From Pseudomonas kilonensis (GTDB taxonomy: Bacteria > Pseudomonadota > Gammaproteobacteria > Pseudomonadales > Pseudomonadaceae), in NCBI RefSeq assembly GCF_001269885.1, contig NZ_LHVH01000023.1, forward strand, positions 62,001 to 126,000: 64,000 bases of DNA. The letters are read 5' to 3'. Under the pieces are notes generated by a model, which worked only from the letters and a program-made list of their open reading frames with translations, was not told the origin of the DNA and searched no databases. This document shows, piece by piece, positions 54,207-61,620 of the stretch. Made by a program: the position numbers and the translations under genes. Within the stretch, counting starts at the first letter, position 1; the number at the start of each line of letters is the position of its first letter.

Positions 54207-54223
54207 TCGGCACGACACCTGCT
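54207..54223 (+). promoter_or_regulatory. Predicted sigma54 promoter of fapABCDEF
   Basis: TCGGCACGACACCTGCT has GG (54209-54210) and GC (54221-54222) with exactly ten bases between, fitting TGGCACG-N4-TTGC[A/T] with GGCACG intact. Predicted start near 54234, about 47 bases before fapA. No other GG-N10-GC element this good lies in the gap. Confidence 0.65.
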
Positions 54224-54280
54224 CTGCCCCATTTCGCAACGCTGGACCAGGGCCAGCCCACCGAAGAAGGAATCGATGCC

Positions 54281-54727
54281 GTGGGAACTTTCGAGAGAAA
54301 TTTGACCTGTCTGCTGTTGATCGGCTGCGCCGCCAGCGCAACGCTCAGTCTGCCAGCGCAGGCCGAGGGCAACGGCGTCATCGTGCTCAACCGTGACGTG
54401 CAGCCCATCGCAATTGGTCGCAACGGTGGCAAAGACCCCTACCCGACCACCGTCAATGCCAACCCCTCCGAACGAATCAATCAGGCGACCGCCAGCACCG
54501 AACTGAGCGATGGCGAGTTCGCCAGCGTGGCCAGCGGCTCGTCGATCCGCAACACCATCAACCCGAACACAGGCGTGCAGGGCCTGAACGTCGTGACCAA
54601 CCCCAACGGCATGCCGGGCATGAATGCCGGTCACGGTGGCGGTAGCGGCGGCGCGATCTCCGGCACCATCAACCGCTCGTTGAGTTCTGGCCTGGCCCCG
54701 CTGGGTCGGCTGGCGGGAGGTCAGTGA
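54281..54727 (+). CDS. fapA: Functional amyloid protein FapA
   Basis: A 148-residue exported protein, first of fapABCDEF. A signal peptide (NLTCLLLIGCAASATLSLPAQA) is followed by a Gly/Asn/Ser-rich, largely disordered mature part (NPNTGVQGLNVVTNPNGMPGMNAGHGGG). FapA acts in the periplasm, influencing FapB/FapC composition of the fibre (family knowledge). The start is GTG at 54281 with AAGGA about ten bases upstream; a nearby ATG at 54276 is out of frame and closes at once. It is one base from fapB. Confidence 0.9.
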   Translation: MGTFERNLTCLLLIGCAASATLSLPAQAEGNGVIVLNRDVQPIAIGRNGGKDPYPTTVNANPSERINQATASTELSDGEFASVASGSSIRNTINPNTGVQGLNVVTNPNGMPGMNAGHGGGSGGAISGTINRSLSSGLAPLGRLAGGQ

Positions 54728-54728
54728 T

Positions 54729-55322
54729 ATGAAGCCCGCGCTGTTTCTACTCACTCTGTTCATGCTTTCCCTGCTCAGCTCTTTCACCGTATTTGCCGAT
54801 TCAGGTGTTGCGGTGGTCAGTAACGCCAACCTGCAGGATTCCGGCAGCCATTACACCGGCAACTTCAACGTCAACCAGGCGGCCGGTGACCAGATCCAGC
54901 AGACCAATGCCCGGGCCATTGCCATTGGCAGCCACGCCCAGGCCAGTACCCGCGTGCAACAACGGGTCGACACGCAGGCCAACCCTTCCATGAACGCCAC
55001 CGCCCGCATCGGCGGCCAATCCTTTACCAACGGCAACGGTGTACTGGGCGTCAACCAGTCCGCCGGGGCCAACAACCAGATGGCCAATGTCATGCGGGTG
55101 GGCATCAGTGCCCAGCCGCAGAGCATTGACGACAGCGCCCTGTCTCAACAGAACGTGGCGTTGCTACCGAACTCAGGAGCAACTGGCGCCCCAACCGGCA
55201 GTCGCCAGGTCGTTACCAGCGACCAGGCCTTCACCGGCAGCCGAGGGGTAATCCAGGTGAACCAGAGCGCCGGGGTGGGGAACCGTATGGCCAACACCCT
55301 GAGCATCCGAGTCGCTGATTGA
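54729..55322 (+). CDS. fapB: Functional amyloid minor subunit/nucleator FapB
   Basis: A 197-residue secreted protein. A signal peptide (MKPALFLLTLFMLSLLSSFTVFA) is followed by three imperfect amyloid repeats recognisable by GNFNVNQAAGDQIQQTNARAIAIG, NGVLGVNQSAGANNQMANVMRVGI and RGVIQVNQSAGVGNRMANTLSIRV, sharing the pattern GxxxVNQxAGxxNxxxN. FapB nucleates FapC polymerisation at the cell surface. It sits in the operon 59 bases before the fapC ATG. Confidence 0.92.
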   Translation: MKPALFLLTLFMLSLLSSFTVFADSGVAVVSNANLQDSGSHYTGNFNVNQAAGDQIQQTNARAIAIGSHAQASTRVQQRVDTQANPSMNATARIGGQSFTNGNGVLGVNQSAGANNQMANVMRVGISAQPQSIDDSALSQQNVALLPNSGATGAPTGSRQVVTSDQAFTGSRGVIQVNQSAGVGNRMANTLSIRVAD

Positions 55323-55381
55323 CCCGGAGGCTACATAAGAAAGTACCGACACTTAACCAACGACACGCAAGGAGAAACACC

Positions 55382-56356
55382 ATGAAACCTACAATGGCAC
55401 TCAAACCATTGGTTTTCGCTCTCGCCGCTGTCATGGCAATGGCTGCACAGGCTGGAGGAAACGGCAACGGGCACGGCGATGGTAACGGCCACCATGGTCC
55501 CAAAGGCCCAACGTGGGAAGAACAGCTGTCCATCAACGCCAGTGCGATGGCTACCGTGATCGATGAGCAGAACAGCGACGGCAACGAGGTGCTCAACCAG
55601 GGCACTAAAAACACCGCCGACGCTACCGACTCCCTCAATGGCAGCAACGGGAACATGGGGGCGAACATCGCCGCTGGCGATGGTAACCAACAAGACAACG
55701 CCGCAGCGCTGGCTACCGCTGACGAAAGCTTCATCTTCGGCTCGGCTGTCGCCGCCTCAAGTGCCACGCAAACCAATACCAACAACTATGTAAAAAACAA
55801 CTCGACCCACAACAACGCCTCGCTCACCAACGCAGGCAACGACGGCTCCGGCAACATCGGCATCAACGTGACCGCCGGCAACTTCAACCAACAGAAAAAC
55901 AACCTGGCCATTGCCGTATCGGGTGGCCGTGTCGCACAGGCCTCTGCCGAGGCCAATCAGTCCTCCACTGGCCTGGTGGTCGACAATAAGGGTGTACGGA
56001 CCTACAAAACCGACACGCTCACCAGCACCTACGCCGCTTCTGGCACCTTCAAGGCCAAAGGCACCGGCACCGTCGAAGAGGACGATCATGGTGGCTGGGG
56101 CAACAGAGGCGGTAACGGCGGTCACGATGACGACAAGTTCAAGTTCTCCGCCGTGGGGACTTTCGAACTGGCCGGCAGCAACACCCAGCAGGTGCTGACC
56201 CGCGACGGTTGGAAAAACCCTGTGATCAACAACGCCACCATGACCAACTCCATGAACGGCTTCTCCGGTAACGGCGGCGCCAACGTATCGGCAGGCGTGG
56301 GCAACCAGCAAAGCAACTCGCTGTCCATCGCAGCCGGCTGCAGGGCTTGCATGTAA
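55382..56356 (+). CDS. fapC: Functional amyloid major subunit FapC
   Basis: A 324-residue secreted fibre protein. A signal peptide ends at AMAAQA, followed by a Gly/Asn/His-rich stretch. Repeat 1 lies at about 50-110 (GNMGANIAAGDGNQQDNAAALA) and repeat 2 at about 125-180 (GNIGINVTAGNFNQQKNNLAIA). A linker of about 85 residues carries a DDHGGWGNRGGNGGHDDD segment, and repeat 3 (GNGGANVSAGVGNQQSNSLSIA) is followed directly by CRAC-M. The terminal CxxC is a FapC hallmark. AAGGAGA precedes the ATG at 55382; the frame open from 55319 overlaps the fapB end. A REPIN follows before fapD. Confidence 0.95.
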   Translation: MKPTMALKPLVFALAAVMAMAAQAGGNGNGHGDGNGHHGPKGPTWEEQLSINASAMATVIDEQNSDGNEVLNQGTKNTADATDSLNGSNGNMGANIAAGDGNQQDNAAALATADESFIFGSAVAASSATQTNTNNYVKNNSTHNNASLTNAGNDGSGNIGINVTAGNFNQQKNNLAIAVSGGRVAQASAEANQSSTGLVVDNKGVRTYKTDTLTSTYAASGTFKAKGTGTVEEDDHGGWGNRGGNGGHDDDKFKFSAVGTFELAGSNTQQVLTRDGWKNPVINNATMTNSMNGFSGNGGANVSAGVGNQQSNSLSIAAGCRACM

Positions 56357-56380
56357 AAAAGTACCGCTGTAGGGGCGGGG

Positions 56381-56487
56381 CTGTGGGAGCAAAGCTTGCT
56401 CGCGATGAGGTCGTTACATAAAACGCCTCTGTTGGCTGTAAACCGCTATCGCGAGCAAGCTTTGCTCCCACGGACTCGCTCCCACAG
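56381..56487. repeat. REPIN (class A) inside the fap operon, between fapC and fapD
   Basis: CTGTGGGAGCAAAGCTTGCT and GCGAGCAAGCTTTGCTCCCA, with an extra right-hand fragment (CTCGCTCCCACAG) attached, 25 bases after the fapC stop and 38 before fapD. The mRNA hairpin could shield the fapC part of the transcript. Confidence 0.92.
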
Positions 56488-56525
56488 TGGGCTTTTTTCC
56501 CGGATGTCCACTAGGCGTATTGATC

Positions 56526-57206
56526 ATGCGTGTCACTGCCGTTTCCCTGCTGCTCTGCCTGGCTTGTATGGCCGAAGCGGCGCAGATACCGGTCGCCGCC
56601 CTGCCTGGCGGCATGCTGGTCTACAAACCGGTGCAAAGCGTACGCGAGCGCAAGTTCAGCGACATCGTCGAGCAGAAAACCGATTTCAGTTGCGGCGCCG
56701 CCGCACTGGCCACGGTGTTGCGCCAGGCCTATTGGCTTGACGTCGATGAAGAGCACGTCATCAAAGGCATGCTGGTCAATGCCGACCAGGACCTGGTTCG
56801 CACCCAGGGTTTTTCCATGCTGGACATGAAGCGCTACGTGGAAAGCATCGGCATGCGTGCCCGAGGCTACCGGATACCGCCAGAGAAACTCGAAGCGGTG
56901 ACGATCCCGGTGGTGGTCCTGATGGAAATACGCGGCTACAAGCATTTCGTGGTGTTGCAGCGGGCCGACAAGCAATGGGTCTACATCGGCGACCCGGTGC
57001 TGGGCCACAAGCGCTACGCCCATGATGAGTTCGTCAAAGGCTGGAACGGCATCGTCTTCGCGATCGTCGGCCCGGGCTATGACAAGACCAATGCGCTACG
57101 CAGCCCTCCTCAACCCCTGACAGCCCGTAACAAGCTGGACGGTTTCAACCCGGTCAGGGATGCGGAACTGATGGATTTCGGCTTCATTCAGAGCGACTTT
57201 TTTTAA
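56526..57206 (+). CDS. fapD: FapD, C39-family cysteine peptidase of the amyloid system
   Basis: A 226-residue periplasmic protein with signal peptide (TAVSLLLCLACMAEA). It has a peptidase C39 fold: catalytic Cys56 in TDFSCGAAALATVL, His140 in GYKHFVVLQ and Asp156 in IGDPVLG. It is predicted to process or guide Fap subunits during secretion. The start at 56526 gives the signal peptide; the frame open from 56487 begins inside the REPIN. fapE follows after 59 bases. Confidence 0.92.
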   Translation: MRVTAVSLLLCLACMAEAAQIPVAALPGGMLVYKPVQSVRERKFSDIVEQKTDFSCGAAALATVLRQAYWLDVDEEHVIKGMLVNADQDLVRTQGFSMLDMKRYVESIGMRARGYRIPPEKLEAVTIPVVVLMEIRGYKHFVVLQRADKQWVYIGDPVLGHKRYAHDEFVKGWNGIVFAIVGPGYDKTNALRSPPQPLTARNKLDGFNPVRDAELMDFGFIQSDFF

Positions 57207-57265
57207 TCGCCGACCTACTGCCAACAATAAGTACAAAAAGGAGCAGGAAGCTCCGGGAGCAACAC

Positions 57266-58012
57266 ATGAAAACCTCACACTGGCTGTCGCTGGCCTGCCT
57301 GCTCGCGACTGCCTCGGGCTATGCCCATGCCGGCTTCAAACCCATCGAAGTCAAGGACCAGGAGCTTGCCGAGCTGCGCGGTCGTTATGTCATGCCCGGC
57401 CGAGTCATCAGCTTTGGCATCGTCATGAGCAGTACCTGGCGCAACGCCAGCGGCGACTTGATCGGCGCCACCAGCACCATGCAGATCCAGGCTGCCACCG
57501 TCAAACCCGAGTTTTATGTCTCCACCGTCAAGCAGACCGGCAACGGCAGCGTCCCGGAACAGGGCAGCGGCAACATTACCGGTGGTGCGGGCCTTGGCAC
57601 GAGCCAGGGCGTGACCCAGAGCGTACGTGCCGCCGGCGACGGCAACACGGCCTACAACAACGTCAACATCAATGTGAAGGAGAGCAACCGGGCGCCAGCG
57701 CTTGTGCCCTCCCAGGGCCAACTGCTGACCAAGGGCCAGACCATCAGCGGCAGCAACGCCGCCGGCAGCGTCGCGGTCACCGCCACCGGCAGCGGCGTGC
57801 AAATGGCGATCCAGGCCAGCCACAACCAGGGCAGCAGCCTGCAACAAGTGGCCCAAGGCGGTTTGCTGCAAAACACCCGCCTGCTGGGCAACAGCAACCT
57901 GGTCAACAACATGACGCAACTCAATGTGGTGCTCAACAATAACGGCCCCAGTGCCGGCGCCTTGGACTGCAATCTGACCCAACTGCGTGGCCTGCGTAAC
58001 CTCGGTTATTGA
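57266..58012 (+). CDS. fapE: Functional amyloid accessory protein FapE
   Basis: A 248-residue secreted protein. A signal peptide (LSLACLLATASGYAHA) is followed by FKPIEVKDQELAELRGRYVMPGRVISFGIVMSSTW, which is characteristic of FapE, and a Gly/Asn/Ser-rich middle with amyloid-like spacing (GNTAYNNVNINV). A Cys lies near the end (ALDCNLTQLRGLRNLGY). It is a minor component of fibres and is exported through FapF (family knowledge). AAAAGGAG lies about 24 bases upstream and CGGGAG closer to the ATG. Confidence 0.92.
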   Translation: MKTSHWLSLACLLATASGYAHAGFKPIEVKDQELAELRGRYVMPGRVISFGIVMSSTWRNASGDLIGATSTMQIQAATVKPEFYVSTVKQTGNGSVPEQGSGNITGGAGLGTSQGVTQSVRAAGDGNTAYNNVNINVKESNRAPALVPSQGQLLTKGQTISGSNAAGSVAVTATGSGVQMAIQASHNQGSSLQQVAQGGLLQNTRLLGNSNLVNNMTQLNVVLNNNGPSAGALDCNLTQLRGLRNLGY

Positions 58013-58058
58013 GCTACGCTGATCTCCGATCATTGGGCAAATAGGGACGACATATTTC

Positions 58059-59342
58059 ATGTATCGATCCGTATCGTTGCGCGCTGTGATGTGTTTAAGC
58101 ACGTTGTTCCCGGCGGCCGTGTTGCACGCGGCCCCGGATGCGGACATCGAGGCCCTGAAACAGGAACTTCTAGAGCTCAAGCAACGATACGAGGTCCAGC
58201 AAAGGGCCCTGGCGGTGCTCGAACAGCGGGTTCGCCAGGTAGAAGATCAACCCGCGGCGACACCGCCCAAGCGCCTGGCCAAATCCCCGGCCGACATGAA
58301 AGGCAACCAGACCGTGGCCGGCGGTGGCGCGGCAACGGCTGGCGGCAGCGGCTACGGGCAATCCCTGGCCGATGATTCCCAACCGGCCCAGAGCGTCTCC
58401 AACCTCTATGACGAGGCCAGCGGTTTCTTTGGCGGCGGTAAATTCAGTTTCGAGACTGGCGTGACCTATTCGCGCTACGACACGCGGCAACTGATCCTCA
58501 ACGGTTTCCTGGCCCTGGATTCGATTTTCCTGGGCAACATCAACCTCGACCGGATCAAGGCCGACACCTGGACGCTGGACCTCACCGGTCGCTATAACTT
58601 CGACAACCGCTGGCAGTTCGACCTCAACGTCCCGGTGATCTACCGCGAATCCACGTACCAGTCAGGCGGCGCGAACAACGGCGCAGCCGGTGTCACCAGC
58701 GAAGAGACCGTGACCCGCAACCCCACCATCGGCGACGTCAACTTCGGTATCGCCTACAAGTTCATGGATGAGTCGATCAACTCCCCGGACGCGGTGGTCA
58801 CCTTGCGAGTCAAGGCCCCCACCGGCAAGGACCCGTTCGGTATCAAGCTGCGCCAATCCCAGGCCAACACCAACCTGTTCGTGCCTGACGACTTGCCCAC
58901 CGGCAACGGCGTATGGTCGATCACGCCCGGGCTTTCGCTGGTCAAGACCTTCGACCCGGCGGTGCTGTTCGGCACCCTTTCCTACACCCATAACTTCGAA
59001 GAATCGTTCGATGACATCAGTTCCACGGTCAACCAGGAGGTCCCGGGCAAGGTGCGGATCGGCGACAGCTTCCAGATCGGCGCGGGCATTGCCTTTGCCT
59101 TGAACGAGAAGATGAGCATGTCATTCTCGGTCTCTGACCTGATCCAAAAGAAAAGCAAGCTCAAACAGGACGGTGGCGACTGGGAGTCGGTGACCTCCAG
59201 CGACGCCAACGCCGGCTACTTCAATATCGGCATGACCGTCGCCGCGTCCGACAACCTGACCATCGTGCCCAACCTGTCCATCGGGCTGACCGACGATGCG
59301 CCGGATTTCACCTTTAGCCTGAAATTCCCGTACTACTTCTGA
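58059..59342 (+). CDS. fapF: Functional amyloid outer-membrane secretion channel FapF
   Basis: A 427-residue outer-membrane protein. A signal peptide (AVMCLSTLFPAAVLHA) is followed by a coiled-coil plug region DIEALKQELLELKQRYEVQQRALAVLEQRVRQVEDQ, a Gly-rich linker and a 12-stranded beta barrel. The barrel starts near FSFETGVTYSRYDTRQ and ends in the Phe-terminated strand FTFSLKFPYYF. FapF forms trimeric channels secreting FapB, FapC and FapE. Last gene of the operon; a REPIN follows its stop by about 50 bases, then the convergent sigma54 activator gene. Confidence 0.94.
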   Translation: MYRSVSLRAVMCLSTLFPAAVLHAAPDADIEALKQELLELKQRYEVQQRALAVLEQRVRQVEDQPAATPPKRLAKSPADMKGNQTVAGGGAATAGGSGYGQSLADDSQPAQSVSNLYDEASGFFGGGKFSFETGVTYSRYDTRQLILNGFLALDSIFLGNINLDRIKADTWTLDLTGRYNFDNRWQFDLNVPVIYRESTYQSGGANNGAAGVTSEETVTRNPTIGDVNFGIAYKFMDESINSPDAVVTLRVKAPTGKDPFGIKLRQSQANTNLFVPDDLPTGNGVWSITPGLSLVKTFDPAVLFGTLSYTHNFEESFDDISSTVNQEVPGKVRIGDSFQIGAGIAFALNEKMSMSFSVSDLIQKKSKLKQDGGDWESVTSSDANAGYFNIGMTVAASDNLTIVPNLSIGLTDDAPDFTFSLKFPYYF

Positions 59343-59393
59343 CGCCCTTAGGGATATGTGAAGGACACATCCCCCAAGGACACTGCAAAACTA

Positions 59394-59482
59394 CTGTGGG
59401 AGCGGGCTTGCTCGCGAAAGCGGCGTGTCAGTGACATGGATCAACCTGACACTACGCCTTCGCGAGCAAGCCCGCTCCCACA
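59394..59482. repeat. REPIN (class A) between fapF and the activator gene
   Basis: CTGTGGGAGCGGGCTTGCTC and GCGAGCAAGCCCGCTCCCAC inverted around a spacer that has its own TGTCAGTG...ACACTA pairing. It separates the two convergent transcripts. Confidence 0.92.
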
Positions 59483-59503
59483 ATGGGTTGTGTATAGGCA
59501 GTT

Positions 59504-60829
59504 CTAGCGGATCTGGTGCTTGTGCAGCAGACGATAGAACGTCGGCCGGGACACGCCCAGTACCCGGGCGGCGACGCTCAGGTTGTCACTGTGACGGTTG
59601 AGCACATCACTCAGGGCCTGGCGCTCGGCGCGGGTCTTGTAGTCCTCCAGCGTGCCCATCGGTGCCACGACGCCCTGGTGGCTGGCCAGGCCGAGGTCAC
59701 GGGCCTCGATTTGTCGGCCTTCGGCCAGTACCAAACCGCGACGGACGCGGTTGGCCAGCTCCCGCACATTGCCGGGCCAGTCATGCATGCCCATCGCCAC
59801 CAACGCATCCTCGCTGAAGCTGCGGGGACGGCGGCCGGTTTCCTGGCTGTAGAAATGGGAAAAGTGGCTGGCCAGCATCGCCAGGTCACCATGGCGTTCG
59901 CGCAACGGCGCCATCGACACTTGCAACACGTTCAAGCGGTAATACAGATCCTCGCGAAATCGCTTGTGCTCAATGGCCGCCTCAAGGTCCACATGGGTGG
60001 CGGCCAAGACCCGCACATCGACCGCAATCGGCTGACTGCCACCGACCCGCTCAATGTGTTTTTCCTGCAGAAAACGCAGCAGGTTGGCCTGCAGCTCCAA
60101 CGGCAGGTCGCCAATTTCATCGAGAAACAACGTGCCACCGTGAGCCGCCTCGATCCGTCCGATCTTGCGTTGGTGAGCCCCGGTGAACGCGCCCTTCTCA
60201 TGCCCGAACAATTCGGACTGGATCAGGTGCTCCGGAATCGCACCGCAGTTAATGGCGATGAACGGCTTGTTGCGCCGGTGAGACTGACAATGCAGGGTGC
60301 GCGCCACCAGTTCCTTGCCGGTGCCGCTCTCACCCCGGATCAATACCGGCGACTCGGCAGGCGCCAGCTTGCTCAACAATTTGCGCAGTTCGCGTATTGG
60401 CTTGCTGTCGCCCAGCAGCTCATGTTCGGGCTGATCAATGTGGACCGAGCCCTGCCCCCGCAGGCGCGCCATGCCAAACGCCCGGCCCAGTGTCACCTGG
60501 ACCCTGGACACGTCGAACGGCAAGGTATGGAAGTCGAAAAACCATTCGCAGACAAAATCACCGACGTTTTGCAGGCGCAACACTTCCTGGTTGAGCACGG
60601 CGATCCATTCGGTGCCGCTACGGCTGATCAACTCCTTGACCGCTTCCGGGCGCTCCAGGTGAAAAGGTTGTAATCGCAAAAGGCCGACGTCACACGTCCG
60701 ATCGCCAGCGTGTTCAAGGGCGCAACTGTCCACATCCCAGCCAATGGTGCGCAGACCTGGCAACAGGCGATGACAATCGTCGCAGGGATCAACCACGAGC
60801 AAACGACGTGACGTACTGGCTTCGATCAT
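59504..60829 (-). CDS. Sigma54-dependent activator with VpsR-like N-terminal domain
   Basis: A 441-residue enhancer-binding protein. Residues 1-135 form a degenerate receiver-like domain (RRLLVVDPCDDCHRLLPGLRTIGWDVD) resembling the VpsR/FleQ type. The AAA+ domain has Walker A GESGTGKE at 166-173, the sigma54-contact loop GAFTGA at 213-218 and Walker B TLFLDEIGDL at 233-242. The C-terminal Fis-type helix-turn-helix (LSVAARVLGVSRPTFYRLLHKHQI) closes the protein. VpsR and FleQ bind cyclic di-GMP and control biofilm matrix genes, and adjacency to fap fits that role. The start at 60829 has AAGGA upstream. It is the best candidate to bind the three palindromes before fapA; this is inference. Confidence 0.88.
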   Translation of the reverse strand: MIEASTSRRLLVVDPCDDCHRLLPGLRTIGWDVDSCALEHAGDRTCDVGLLRLQPFHLERPEAVKELISRSGTEWIAVLNQEVLRLQNVGDFVCEWFFDFHTLPFDVSRVQVTLGRAFGMARLRGQGSVHIDQPEHELLGDSKPIRELRKLLSKLAPAESPVLIRGESGTGKELVARTLHCQSHRRNKPFIAINCGAIPEHLIQSELFGHEKGAFTGAHQRKIGRIEAAHGGTLFLDEIGDLPLELQANLLRFLQEKHIERVGGSQPIAVDVRVLAATHVDLEAAIEHKRFREDLYYRLNVLQVSMAPLRERHGDLAMLASHFSHFYSQETGRRPRSFSEDALVAMGMHDWPGNVRELANRVRRGLVLAEGRQIEARDLGLASHQGVVAPMGTLEDYKTRAERQALSDVLNRHSDNLSVAARVLGVSRPTFYRLLHKHQIR

Positions 60830-61170
60830 GACTGATCCTTGGCGCCAAAATAAGGAAATATGATTAGAAACAGTCGTTTGGCAAACCTGCATGTAACAGT
60901 AGCAAGAAGTTGACGCCCCCTTGTATCGATTGATTATCGAGATCGCGTCAAACTGGTTATAAGCGAGCGTTTCGTTAGTTGTCGCAGGCGTATTTCTTTC
61001 ATGGCGCTTTCAAACAAAAGCCAAAAAGCCTGGTCTGAAAGAAAATCGAAATTTATTTAAATAATGTGTGACCCGCCTGCGGGTTCGGGACATCAGTACA
61101 AGTAACCAGCCGCACGGTACGCCCAACCGACGGCACATCATTTGTTTGGGCACACTTAAGAGAAAACGCC
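60830..61170. other. AT-rich divergent regulatory region
   Basis: 341 bases between the activator gene and the small protein gene, clearly richer in A and T than the surroundings. TCGATTGATTATCGA (60926-60940) is a small palindrome with 5-bp arms. CGGCACATCATTTGTTT at 61131 resembles a sigma54 promoter except for GT at -12, 26 bases before the next ATG. No ORF is supported. Confidence 0.4.
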
Positions 61171-61437
61171 ATGAACGCCCCGCTCCGTATCAACGAAGCT
61201 CTTTTGATTGCCGACCGCGCATTCCGTCCTTTCCACTGCGTGGCCTGGGCTCCACAAGACGGTAACGGTGAACTTAGCCTGACCGTCGTCGACCGCACCA
61301 ATACCCATATTGGCCGCACCCAGATTCCAAGCAGCGCCTATACCGACCCGGTCCAACTGGCCGACCTGTTGAAACAGGCCCGTGCCGAACTGAGCCAGGA
61401 AGGTTACACATTGCAATCGTGGTCGATGCCTGAATAA
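61171..61437 (+). CDS. Small conserved protein of unknown function
   Basis: An 88-residue cytoplasmic protein without signal peptide or membrane helix. The middle (AWAPQDGNGELSLTVVDRTNTHIGRTQI) looks like beta strands and the end (VQLADLLKQARAELSQEGYTLQSW) is a long helix. This gives a compact alpha/beta domain I recall as a conserved hypothetical in Pseudomonas but cannot name. AAGAGAA precedes the ATG. It is divergent from the sigma54 activator and 183 bases before the delta-60 protein gene. Confidence 0.7.
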   Translation: MNAPLRINEALLIADRAFRPFHCVAWAPQDGNGELSLTVVDRTNTHIGRTQIPSSAYTDPVQLADLLKQARAELSQEGYTLQSWSMPE

Positions 61438-61620
61438 CCACCGGTAAAGCCTGTTATCGATTGCAGGCTTGGCTCTGGATTGTAAAGCCATTGTTATGGC
61501 ACGAATCGCTGCTGTATCTGTAGAACATGACAGTTGTGCATTGTCACATTCAGGGATTGAATGTTGCCCTCATGCAGTCGTCGCCCTTCCGGGCCTTTCG
61601 ACACGCAAGGAGAGGCAGGC

